DNA of 36,397 nucleotides from Deltaproteobacteria bacterium (GTDB lineage Bacteria > Myxococcota_C > UBA6777), in NCBI GenBank assembly GCA_002731275.1, contig PCBK01000186.1:1-36397 (forward strand). Reading direction: 5' to 3'. The position numbers and the translations under genes were made by a program. The notes under the pieces were generated by a model. That model had not been told where the DNA came from, searched no databases, and saw nothing but the letters and a program-made list of their open reading frames with translations. Positions 1 to 6,426 of this stretch are shown here, one piece after another (position 1 is the stretch's first letter; every line of letters begins with the position of its first letter).

Positions 1-490
1 AGAGCCGGAGGCTCAGGGTGGAGAGTTTGTTGAGGCGGATGATTGCAAGTGAAGACGCAAAAAACCCACTGAAAGCTCGCGAGTAGAAGGGAATCCAAGG
101 ATATATCCTTGCTATATCCGCCTGCAAGGAGGGGATGACATAGGATGGTCGGGGGAGTTTGCGGAGACACAAGTGCAACGTCCGCCGGATCAGAATTCAA
201 GTATCCCCCGTATATATCGGGTGAATAGTCCCTCCTCTCGAAAGGTTTGAGAGGAGGGAAGAGCCGAAGGCTCAGGGTGGTGAGTTTGTTGAGGCATATG
301 TTGCAAAGCGCACGAAGCAAATCAGCCCGACGAGGGCGCTTGCTTTGGACGCAAGTGCAACGTCTGCCGGATCAGAATTCTAGAATCCCCCGTACATATC
401 GTTTGCCCCAAATATTGCCAAATCTTCGTACATATCGTTTGTGAATTTGTTTGCGTATGTTGCAAGCGTACGAAGCAAATGTCGGCCAGA
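1..490. repeat. Gene-free region of diverged direct repeats and hairpins
   Basis: This stretch downstream of mtnA has no convincing gene but is full of internal repeats. A 36-bp block at 1-36 recurs at 260-295 with two differences. A 54-bp block at 166-219 recurs at 348-401 with a few differences. A stretch at about 279-327 recurs in altered form at about 441-488. Each copy of the 36-bp block contains the same small stem (GAGCC/GGCTC at 2-14 and 261-273) with only the three loop bases changed, as expected for a structured element. There is also an 11-bp perfect stem at 229-239/249-259 and a perfect 16-nt palindrome at 96-111. The arrangement is 'block 1 - spacer - block 2' repeated twice plus a partial third, and it may continue left of the window. 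This may be a decayed REP-like or interspersed repeat family; the function is unknown. Confidence 0.7.
229..259. other. Perfect 11-bp inverted repeat (hairpin)
   Basis: TCCCTCCTCTC at 229-239 pairs perfectly with GAGAGGAGGGA at 249-259 across a 9-nt loop. No T-tract follows on either strand, so it is not a classical terminator. It sits between the two repeat modules of the 1-490 region and may be part of the repeated element, or slow RNA polymerase or stabilise the 3' end of the mtnA transcript. Confidence 0.6.
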
Positions 491-1534
491 TCAGATTTTG
501 GGCATGACAGTGGGGAGTGTGAAGACGTATGGTGGGGAGGCGACGCCATTTTCGGTGATCAGCGCGGTGACATAGCGTGCAGGTGTGACATCAAATGCGA
601 CGTGTCGTGCAGGGACGCCATCTGGTGTGAGTTGGTGGTCTTTGATGTGTGTGACTTCTTTGGCGGAACGTTCTTCGATGGGGATCTGTGTACCTGTGGA
701 GAGGGACATGTCGATCGATGAAGTCGGTGCCGCGACGTAGAATGGGACATCATTTGCGTGGGCTGCGAGTGCGACCATGTAGGTTCCAATTTTGTTGGCG
801 ACATCACCATTTGCAGCGGTTCTATCTGTCCCAACGACACAGAGGTCGACCTCACCACTTTTAATGAAGTGTCCAGCCATGTTGTCTGTGATGACTTCGG
901 CGGGGATGTTGTCTTGGTGAAGTTCCCAAGCTGTGAGGCGTGCACCTTGGAGGTAGGGGCGTGTTTCGTCACAGAGAACGCGGACTGATTTGCCTTGCTC
1001 ATGGGCCACGCGGATGACGGAGGTTGCGGTCCCATATCCACCTGTCGCGAGTGCGCCGGCGTTACAGTGGGTGAGGATGGTGTCACCATCTTTCACAAAT
1101 TGTGCACCAAATTCGCCGAGTCGTCTGTTGTTTTCGATGTCTTCAGTGAGGACTTTTTGGGCTTCTTCGATCAGGAGTTGTTGCAATGTGGGGACGTCTT
1201 GGTCTTTGCGTGTGTCGATAAAGCGCTTCATACGCTCGATGGCCCAGAACAAGTTGACCGCGGTGGGGCGAGTGTGTGACATGACCTCACAGATCTCATC
1301 GATGCCTTTGCGAAAGCTCTCAAACCCGTCGTTTTTAAGGTCTTTGGCGCCGAGGGCGATACCCATCGCGGCGGCGATCCCGATCGCAGGCGCGCCACGG
1401 ATGACCATGTTCTTGATCGCAGCGGCGACGTCGCGAAAATCTTCATATGTTTCGTAGCGGACCTCGTGGGGTAACACGAGTTGGTTGAGCATAACCACTT
1501 TGTCATCTTTCCAGGCAATCGTTTCGAAGGACAT
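491..1534 (-). CDS. mtnA: S-methyl-5-thioribose-1-phosphate isomerase
   Basis: MtnA interconverts 5-methylthioribose-1-phosphate and 5-methylthioribulose-1-phosphate in the cytosolic methionine salvage pathway. The protein has 347 residues, the usual family length. Family motifs are present: RGAPAIGIAAA near the N-terminus, the catalytic cysteine in THCNAGALATGGYGTA (Cys157), and the catalytic aspartate in GTDRTAANGDVANKIGTY (Asp237). An in-frame start 30 bp further upstream (1564) exists, but the ATG at 1534 is preceded by GAGGAAG at a good distance, and the protein then begins MSFETIAWKDD as homologues do. No other methionine-salvage gene is in the window, so it stands alone here. A promoter and a leader hairpin are seen upstream (1646-1673, 1571-1600). 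The assignment within the eIF2B-like isomerase superfamily is strong because both catalytic residues are present. Confidence 0.95.
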   Translation of the reverse strand: MSFETIAWKDDKVVMLNQLVLPHEVRYETYEDFRDVAAAIKNMVIRGAPAIGIAAAMGIALGAKDLKNDGFESFRKGIDEICEVMSHTRPTAVNLFWAIERMKRFIDTRKDQDVPTLQQLLIEEAQKVLTEDIENNRRLGEFGAQFVKDGDTILTHCNAGALATGGYGTATSVIRVAHEQGKSVRVLCDETRPYLQGARLTAWELHQDNIPAEVITDNMAGHFIKSGEVDLCVVGTDRTAANGDVANKIGTYMVALAAHANDVPFYVAAPTSSIDMSLSTGTQIPIEERSAKEVTHIKDHQLTPDGVPARHVAFDVTPARYVTALITENGVASPPYVFTLPTVMPKI

Positions 1535-1570
1535 CTGGGCTTCCTCACAATCTAAGTTGGTCAAAGGGAT

Positions 1571-1600
1571 AGGCAGGTCTGCTCCTGTGGGGACCTGTCT
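1571..1600 (-). promoter_or_regulatory. Stem-loop in the mtnA leader
   Basis: Between the proposed mtnA promoter and start codon, CAGGTC (1574-1579) and GACCTG (1592-1597) form a 6-bp core stem extended by flanking pairs and a wobble, with a loop of about 12 nt. The leader is about 100 nt. No known SAM riboswitch core was recognised, so any role in regulation is only a guess. Confidence 0.3.
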
Positions 1601-1645
1601 TGTCTAGGCTCACCTTCGCCATCTTTGGGGGAGGTGATGGTGGGC

Positions 1646-1673
1646 ACTGTACCCCGTCCCATGCTCTTGTCAA
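1646..1673 (-). promoter_or_regulatory. Sigma70-type promoter for mtnA
   Basis: On the minus strand TTGACA (1673-1668), a 16-bp spacer and TACAGT (1651-1646) give a good housekeeping promoter about 105 nt upstream of the mtnA start. No gene lies between it and mtnA. Confidence 0.55.
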
Positions 1674-1729
1674 GGGTGTTTGTCGTGTCATTCCCTTCTC
1701 GTGGGGGAGCGGAAAATCTTGCGAAAGCG

Positions 1730-1758
1730 TTGACTTCTGTGGCTGACTTGGCTAGCTT
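1730..1758 (+). promoter_or_regulatory. Possible promoter for the CcmA-like ATPase gene
   Basis: TTGACT (1730-1735), 17 bp, then TAGCTT (1753-1758). The -35 is good but the -10 matches the consensus only partly. It is about 100 bp upstream of the ATPase start and divergent from the mtnA promoter. Confidence 0.35.
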
Positions 1759-1855
1759 GCTGCGTCTGGTTGCGTGCCGGCGTTGTCTCCATCGCTGATG
1801 GTCAGGCGCCTCGCAAGATCTGTTTATCCCTGTTTCTCGGAAGGAAGGTGTGTTG

Positions 1856-2554
1856 ATGGAGCCTCGCTTGCAATTGCACAAGCTGACCAAGGAGTACCAA
1901 GATCAGCGTGTTTTGCGAAAGGTCAGTGGTTCATTTGATAATCAAGTTGTTGCGCTGCTCGGTCCAAATGGTGCTGGTAAATCCACGTTGCTCAAGATGC
2001 TCTCCACACAAATGCGTCCGTCAAGTGGGCATTTTACGCTCGATCAACAACACTCCCTGACCGAACGCGAAGCGATCCGCAACAAAATCGGTATGATTGG
2101 ACACCACAGCTTCCTCTACCGTATGTTGCATGTGCGAGAAAACCTTCGTTTTTATGGACAGATGTACAATGTCTCCGATACTGAGGAGAAGATCGCCGCG
2201 CTTGCGAAACAATTTGATATCGAAGATCGGCTGGATATGCCACTTGGCCAACTCTCGCGAGGACTCCTTCAACGCGTCTCCCTCGCACGAGCCCTCCTTC
2301 ATGAACCCTCGCTGTTGCTCTTTGATGAGCCCTTTACTGGACTGGACACACACAGCGCTGAACAGCTGATCGAGCTGCTCGTCTCCTGGCAAGAGACACC
2401 CCGCCTGATCTTCTTGACGACACATGACCTTCATCACGCCGCACACTGCTGCCAACGATTTTTGTTCCTATCTCGTGGCAAGCTGGCCAAAGATGTTCCC
2501 CATTCTATGGATATTACAGAACTCAGAGAGGCCTACCGCGAGTTTTGTCGATGA
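1856..2554 (+). CDS. CcmA-like ABC transporter ATP-binding protein
   Basis: This is an ABC transporter nucleotide-binding subunit of 232 residues acting at the inner face of the membrane. Visible motifs are Walker A GPNGAGKS (residues 36-43), signature LSRGLLQRVSLARALL, Walker B LLLFDEPFTGLD and the switch histidine in TTHD. The Q-loop region reads GHHSFLY, as in many CcmA-type (haem exporter / cytochrome c maturation) ATPases, and the short single-domain architecture agrees. The ATG at 1856 is chosen because AAGGAAGG (1841-1848) lies at the right distance; an in-frame GTG at 1850 is too close to it. No CcmB-like permease follows: the next gene is unrelated to transport. Its membrane partner must therefore be encoded elsewhere, or it serves another ABC-2 type permease. 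Confidence 0.85.
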   Translation: MEPRLQLHKLTKEYQDQRVLRKVSGSFDNQVVALLGPNGAGKSTLLKMLSTQMRPSSGHFTLDQQHSLTEREAIRNKIGMIGHHSFLYRMLHVRENLRFYGQMYNVSDTEEKIAALAKQFDIEDRLDMPLGQLSRGLLQRVSLARALLHEPSLLLFDEPFTGLDTHSAEQLIELLVSWQETPRLIFLTTHDLHHAAHCCQRFLFLSRGKLAKDVPHSMDITELREAYREFCR

Positions 2555-2609
2555 AGCCAATGTGTGCAGTCGACGATAGGTGCACTTGCCTGTCCCTGTA
2601 CATTTGTTC

Positions 2610-2637
2610 TTGTCATATACTGGACAAGGCCTATACA
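2610..2637 (+). promoter_or_regulatory. Probable promoter for the rdgC gene pair
   Basis: TTGTCA (2610-2615), 16 bp, TATACA (2632-2637), about 145 bp upstream of the rdgC start. A 6-bp inverted repeat GCCTAT/ATAGGC (2629-2634, 2643-2648) overlaps the -10 and the start-site region and could be an operator. Confidence 0.45.
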
Positions 2638-2781
2638 AATTGATAGGCTGGGTCCCCTTTGGACACAGTCCATGTTTGGTCCGTTTTGGCGGGCTGTTCA
2701 TCACACGCTCCATCACATCGCACGACGCTGAAAGTGCTTGTGCAAAATGTGAGCATCCAACCCGTACACGAGGAGGTTTTG

Positions 2782-3414
2782 ATGGGCGTTTTTAACGGCA
2801 ATCTTTCCTATGCCCGTTACTTCGTCGAAGGCGATCTGCCTGAAGAAGAATTTCGCGAGACCCTGCTGAAACGCATTCAGCAATACGCGATCCCCGAATT
2901 AACACTCGACAACGAAGACGAAGAGGTCTCCGGTTGGGCTTGTATCGAAGATCTCCTCGACGTCGACTTCGAGATCGAGAAGGTCTTCCAGCTCGAATAC
3001 ATCTTATTGAGCTTTCGCATCGATCGGTGGAAGGTCCCTCCGACCTTGTTGAAAGCCCATTTGCTGAAAGCCGAGCGGCAATTTTTGCTCGAAAATGACC
3101 GCGAAAAGATCACCAAGCGTGAACGCGATCTGCTCAAAGAGCAAGTCAAACTTTCGCTCAAAAAACAACTGCTTCCCAGCCTCTCTGTCTACGATTTGTG
3201 CTGGCATCCCGATCAAAAAGTACTGCGTTTTTGGTCCCATTCTGCCCGTGTTAACGAGTATATGGTCGAACTCTTTGAGAAGACTTTTGGTCTCTCCCTC
3301 GTCCCATTCTCTGCGTACACATGGGCTGAAACGCTTGGTCTGTCCGAGGATGATCTGCTGAAAATGGCCGACCTCGAATCCGAACCTTACGCAGAACTTC
3401 CCGAGGATGAGTAG
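2782..3414 (+). CDS. rdgC: RdgC-family recombination-associated protein
   Basis: The 210-residue protein resembles the RdgC family, a DNA-binding protein that forms a ring around duplex DNA and limits RecA-dependent recombination in gamma-proteobacteria. Family-like features are the start MGVFNGNLSYARYFVEG, the 'GW' segment of the first half (EEVSGWACIEDLLD), the charged helix KRERDLLKEQVKLSLKKQLLP, and the following 'W-x-PDQKVLRFWS' strand region ending in LSLVPFSAYTWAE. It is shorter than E. coli RdgC (about 300 residues), as in other delta-group members of the family as I recall them. Although the frame is open further upstream, GAGGAGG (2770-2776) precedes the ATG at 2782 and the residues before it look non-coding. 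It is followed after 55 bp by a small gene on the same strand, probably co-transcribed. The family call is by motif reading only. Confidence 0.75.
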   Translation: MGVFNGNLSYARYFVEGDLPEEEFRETLLKRIQQYAIPELTLDNEDEEVSGWACIEDLLDVDFEIEKVFQLEYILLSFRIDRWKVPPTLLKAHLLKAERQFLLENDREKITKRERDLLKEQVKLSLKKQLLPSLSVYDLCWHPDQKVLRFWSHSARVNEYMVELFEKTFGLSLVPFSAYTWAETLGLSEDDLLKMADLESEPYAELPEDE

Positions 3415-3469
3415 ACCACACCACGTCACGTCATCCTGTTATGATCGATAATGTAAGAAGGAGTCTAAA

Positions 3470-3985
3470 ATGAGCCGATTACAACGGATCGAAGCATCTC
3501 GTTTCCTCGGGCGCGAATTTTTACTGTGGCTGTGGTTTGAGAGCGAACGCAACAACAGCACATTTCAACTCGAAAAGTACGGAGAGATTGAGATCTTTCT
3601 CGATGATAAGATCGTCCTTGAGCCTCTCTACGGGGAAGGAAATCGTCACCTCTTGAGTGGATACGATCCTTCGACCTCACCAGAAGCAGCGGTCGCTCTC
3701 CAACGAAATAAAATCCCCAGCGAAGTCAAACTCAAAGTGGTGACAGGCGTCAAAGGCTGGTCCTTCTCTGTGAGAGGGGATGATCTGCAGCTGCGTGGAC
3801 TCAAGATCCCCGATGTCCTCTCCCAAGAAGACGATGATAGATTATCTGAACGACTCTATCTTCTCGAAGAAATCGAAGATATCATGACTGAAGTTTTCTC
3901 TCTCTTCCTGCAAACGCGTCTCAATCAGTGGAGCGAGACCACACACGCGATCCAACAATGGATCCATGACAAAAGTGACGAGTAA
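3470..3985 (+). CDS. Conserved-looking protein of unknown function downstream of rdgC
   Basis: This gene encodes 171 residues with no signal peptide or membrane segment, so it is probably cytosolic. It begins MSRLQRIEASRFLGREFLLW and contains an aromatic-rich N-terminal part (FLLWLWFESE), a central beta-rich part (GEIEIFLDDKIVLEPL; VVTGVKGWSFSVRGDDLQLRGLKIP), and an acidic C-terminal helical part (SERLYLLEEIEDIMTEVF). GAAGGAG lies just upstream of the ATG. The close spacing to rdgC suggests the two work together, perhaps as a DNA-ring accessory factor, but no catalytic motif is visible. I recall similar proteins next to rdgC in other myxobacteria, which supports a linked function without defining it. 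Confidence 0.7.
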   Translation: MSRLQRIEASRFLGREFLLWLWFESERNNSTFQLEKYGEIEIFLDDKIVLEPLYGEGNRHLLSGYDPSTSPEAAVALQRNKIPSEVKLKVVTGVKGWSFSVRGDDLQLRGLKIPDVLSQEDDDRLSERLYLLEEIEDIMTEVFSLFLQTRLNQWSETTHAIQQWIHDKSDE

Positions 3986-4320
3986 GCCAGTCTCCCATCC
4001 CAACCTGTTCACAAATCCTACAAGAGACATCCAAACGGCGGAGCACTGATCCGAAGCTTTCGAGCCCTCACTTGCAAAATCGTGGTGTTCCTACCTGCCT
4101 GTCTATCTACATCCATGACAACATTTTTTGTGCTATTTTTTGCACAGCATGAGACCTTCATTCTGTATGTTTGTGCATGGGTCTTTTTTTACTTTTTAGC
4201 CGATACTGTCGTCTGTTAAAAAAATAGTACACCGATTCATTTGTCGGAATATATCCGATATCTAGTCCGTTAGAATCTTAAAAGAGATCAGTTTCACGCT
4301 CTTTTTTTTGCAAGATGTGC
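3986..4320. other. AT-rich intergenic region upstream of the response regulator
   Basis: No gene is supported here. The last half is AT-rich with several T and A runs. It contains a TGTGC/GCACA inverted repeat (4129-4133, 4142-4146) with a T-rich loop, and TCGGA/TCCGA arms (4244-4248, 4254-4258) about 65 bp upstream of the response-regulator promoter. The second could be an operator for a dimeric regulator; nothing more can be said. Confidence 0.35.
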
Positions 4321-4350
4321 TTGACATACACTTTTTCTCTTGTGTATATA
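4321..4350 (+). promoter_or_regulatory. Near-consensus sigma70 promoter for the response regulator gene
   Basis: A perfect TTGACA (4321-4326) is followed after 18 bp by TATATA (4345-4350), leaving a leader of about 125 nt before the start codon at 4481. This is one of the best-looking promoters in the window and suggests high basal expression. Confidence 0.65.
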
Positions 4351-4480
4351 AGAGACACATTTCTCGTAGGAGAGGATTTTTTCAAAAGATGTAAGAAAAA
4401 ATTCATGTATACGGCAACAGAACACGCACAAAACGAGACAATACGTCTTTTTGATGTGCTTATTGAGAGGAGAATGCTCC

Positions 4481-5161
4481 ATGTCAGAGAAAAAGAACAA
4501 AGTCATTAAAGTGATTGTGGTAGATGATCATACATTGGTGAGGGAAGCGATTGTTCGATTGATCGACTCCGAGAAAGATCTGCGCGTGATGGCCGCAACT
4601 GGCGATGGCGATGCAGTCCAAGGCTTGATCAAAAAACACAACCCCGATGTTGTGTTGATGGATATTGAGTTGCCTGCAGGCAGCGGGTTGCTCGTGGTTC
4701 GTGAGCTGCTGAATGACTTCCCCAAACTCCGCGTCGTGTTTTTGACCATGCACCGCCACGAAGAGTATGCACTTCGAGGACTCCGTGCAGGTGCACAAGG
4801 GTATCTCTTGAAGACGTCGGAACCACACGAGTTGCCTGCTGCGCTTCGCGAAGTCGCACGTGGTGGTACCTACATCACCCGTGAAGTGAGCGATCGTATT
4901 GCTCGTCACGTCGCACGCAACGGTGGAAAGCAGGCGTTCTCTCAACTCTCAGATCGCGAATTTCAGGTCCTGCGTGGCCTCGCGATGGGCAAGAGTTGTA
5001 AAGAGCTCGCGGAGGAGTTTGCGCTCAGCGTTAAGACCATTTACACCTATCGCACAAGACTTCTTGAAAAGCTCGAACTGAAGAACGATATCGATCTTCT
5101 GCGTTACGTTCTTCGCCACGATCTCCTCTCTGGAGAGGATGAGCCCCTTCCCATCAGCTAG
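4481..5161 (+). CDS. NarL/FixJ-type response regulator (receiver plus LuxR HTH)
   Basis: This cytosolic transcription regulator has 226 residues. The N-terminal receiver domain (about 10-128) has the acidic pair Asp15/Asp16 (VVDDH), the phosphoacceptor Asp61 (VLMDIELP), the switch Thr89 (FLTMH) and Lys111 (YLLKTSEP). The C-terminal LuxR-type helix-turn-helix (about 156-215) reads LSDREFQVLRGLAMGKSCKE and continues with SVKTIYTYRTRLLEKL. The ATG at 4481 is preceded by GAGAGGAG (4465-4472), whereas the open frame starting at 4451 lacks a ribosome site. No histidine kinase is adjacent, so the partner is elsewhere. It lies behind a strong promoter and its own gene is a possible target, but this is inference. 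The family is certain; the regulon is unknown. Confidence 0.93.
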   Translation: MSEKKNKVIKVIVVDDHTLVREAIVRLIDSEKDLRVMAATGDGDAVQGLIKKHNPDVVLMDIELPAGSGLLVVRELLNDFPKLRVVFLTMHRHEEYALRGLRAGAQGYLLKTSEPHELPAALREVARGGTYITREVSDRIARHVARNGGKQAFSQLSDREFQVLRGLAMGKSCKELAEEFALSVKTIYTYRTRLLEKLELKNDIDLLRYVLRHDLLSGEDEPLPIS

Positions 5162-5350
5162 TCCTCCTCGCTTCCCTCTGTATGACCTTCCAAAACAAAC
5201 CGAAAATCTCCCCTTCAGTACTTGTCCACCCCTCCATCAATCGTATACCCTCTTACACGATCTGACGTGACGATGTTCGGTATGATCGTTGTTGACGTGG
5301 GTTCTTTTTCAGCTGGTGAGTTTACGTATTCGCAAAGGAGTCTGGCATCG

Positions 5351-6406
5351 ATGCGACGAGTGTGGAGTGTTTGTTTGTTATTTGGTGTGATGTGTTTGCT
5401 GTTGGGTTGTCCTGCAAAGAAGCCCAAGAAAGCCGTCATTGTCAAAAAGTCCCAGCCCAAAAAACCTCGTTATCGCCCACCTTTTGTACGCCTGCCGCCA
5501 AAGGTCGCGCTTCGAGAGAATGAGGTGTACATTCCTGGAGGCAGCTTCTTTATGGGGCCCAAAAAAGCATCGACAGTATCGCCTGATCAGCATCAGGCTG
5601 TGAGTCCCCATCATCTCGTGACATTGACGAGGATGTTCGCGATGTGGAAGCACGAGGTCACACAGGGCGAGTTTGAAGAGTTGATGCGTTACAACCCCTC
5701 GCATTTCCGGAATTGTGGGAAAAACTGCCCTGTTGAGAATGCCAGGTGGCACGAAGCCGCTGCGTTTTGTAACAAGCTCTCAAGGAAGCATGGTCTCGCC
5801 TCTTGCTACTTATGTGAGGGGAGCGAGCGAAATGTCTCTTGTCGTGTGCTTCCGTATTTTCGAGGGCAGAGGTACTACCAATGCTCCGGCTATCGACTAC
5901 CGACAGAGGCAGAGTGGGAACATGCGGCACGTGGAGGAGGGGATGAACCTTTCTATACACCTGCGATCAGCAAGTGGGTGGATCATTCGACATTCGCCAG
6001 GATTGCCTGGTACGCTGATAGCAGCTTGGTCCGTTACAAAGGAGGCGTTCAATGTCCCGAGAGGATAAGTCAGCGTAGCGTATGGGAGCGTCACCAGAAG
6101 GAAGAAGAACGACGCTGTGGTGTCCATCCTGTCGAGGGAAAAGAGCCCAATGTGTATGGTTTGTACGATATGTTGGGGAATGTCTTTGAGTGGGTCTATG
6201 ACGGTTACACACATCTCGATAAGCTGTCCGCGAAGGATCCGATCAAGGGGCATGAGCATGTCAATCGAGTGATGAGGGGCTGTGCGTGGCTCTCCAGTGT
6301 GACGTATTGCTCTGTATACCGGCGCTTCTGGGCACCACGTTCAACAGCCAACTATTTGTTAGGGTTTCGTCCTGTGCGGACATTGTGGAAAGCAAAGAGC
6401 CAATAA
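5351..6406 (+). CDS. SUMF1/FGE-fold lipoprotein, probably non-catalytic
   Basis: The 351-residue protein starts with a lipoprotein signal (MRRVWSVCLL, then LLLGC with Cys20 as the lipid site), a basic/proline-rich linker, and a formylglycine-generating-enzyme-sulfatase domain (about 58-342). Landmarks are IPGGSFFMG, VTQGEFEELM, NPSHF, GYRLPTEAEWEHAARGG, NVYGLYDMLGNVFEWV and GFRPVR. Myxobacterial-type cysteines are inserted (CGKNCPVENA, SCYLCEG, QCSGYRL). The FGE copper-site pair appears incomplete: Cys320 aligns with the second active cysteine, but the position five residues earlier is Ser315. A scaffold, binding or protein-modifying role at the cell surface is therefore more likely than formylglycine formation. 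AAAGGAG (5334-5340) supports the ATG at 5351; upstream in-frame codons would bury the signal peptide. The gene converges on the next one with 20 bp between stops. Confidence 0.85.
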   Translation: MRRVWSVCLLFGVMCLLLGCPAKKPKKAVIVKKSQPKKPRYRPPFVRLPPKVALRENEVYIPGGSFFMGPKKASTVSPDQHQAVSPHHLVTLTRMFAMWKHEVTQGEFEELMRYNPSHFRNCGKNCPVENARWHEAAAFCNKLSRKHGLASCYLCEGSERNVSCRVLPYFRGQRYYQCSGYRLPTEAEWEHAARGGGDEPFYTPAISKWVDHSTFARIAWYADSSLVRYKGGVQCPERISQRSVWERHQKEEERRCGVHPVEGKEPNVYGLYDMLGNVFEWVYDGYTHLDKLSAKDPIKGHEHVNRVMRGCAWLSSVTYCSVYRRFWAPRSTANYLLGFRPVRTLWKAKSQ

Positions 6407-6426
6407 GGGGAGAGCGAGGGGGGCGT

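Noticed and set aside
1535-1645. SAM-type riboswitch upstream of mtnA
   Set aside because: Only one simple stem-loop is visible; none of the known SAM riboswitch cores could be recognised.
1561-1890. 109-codon minus-strand open frame upstream of mtnA
   Set aside because: It covers the divergent promoter region and runs into the ATPase gene; composition is non-protein-like and it has no ribosome site.
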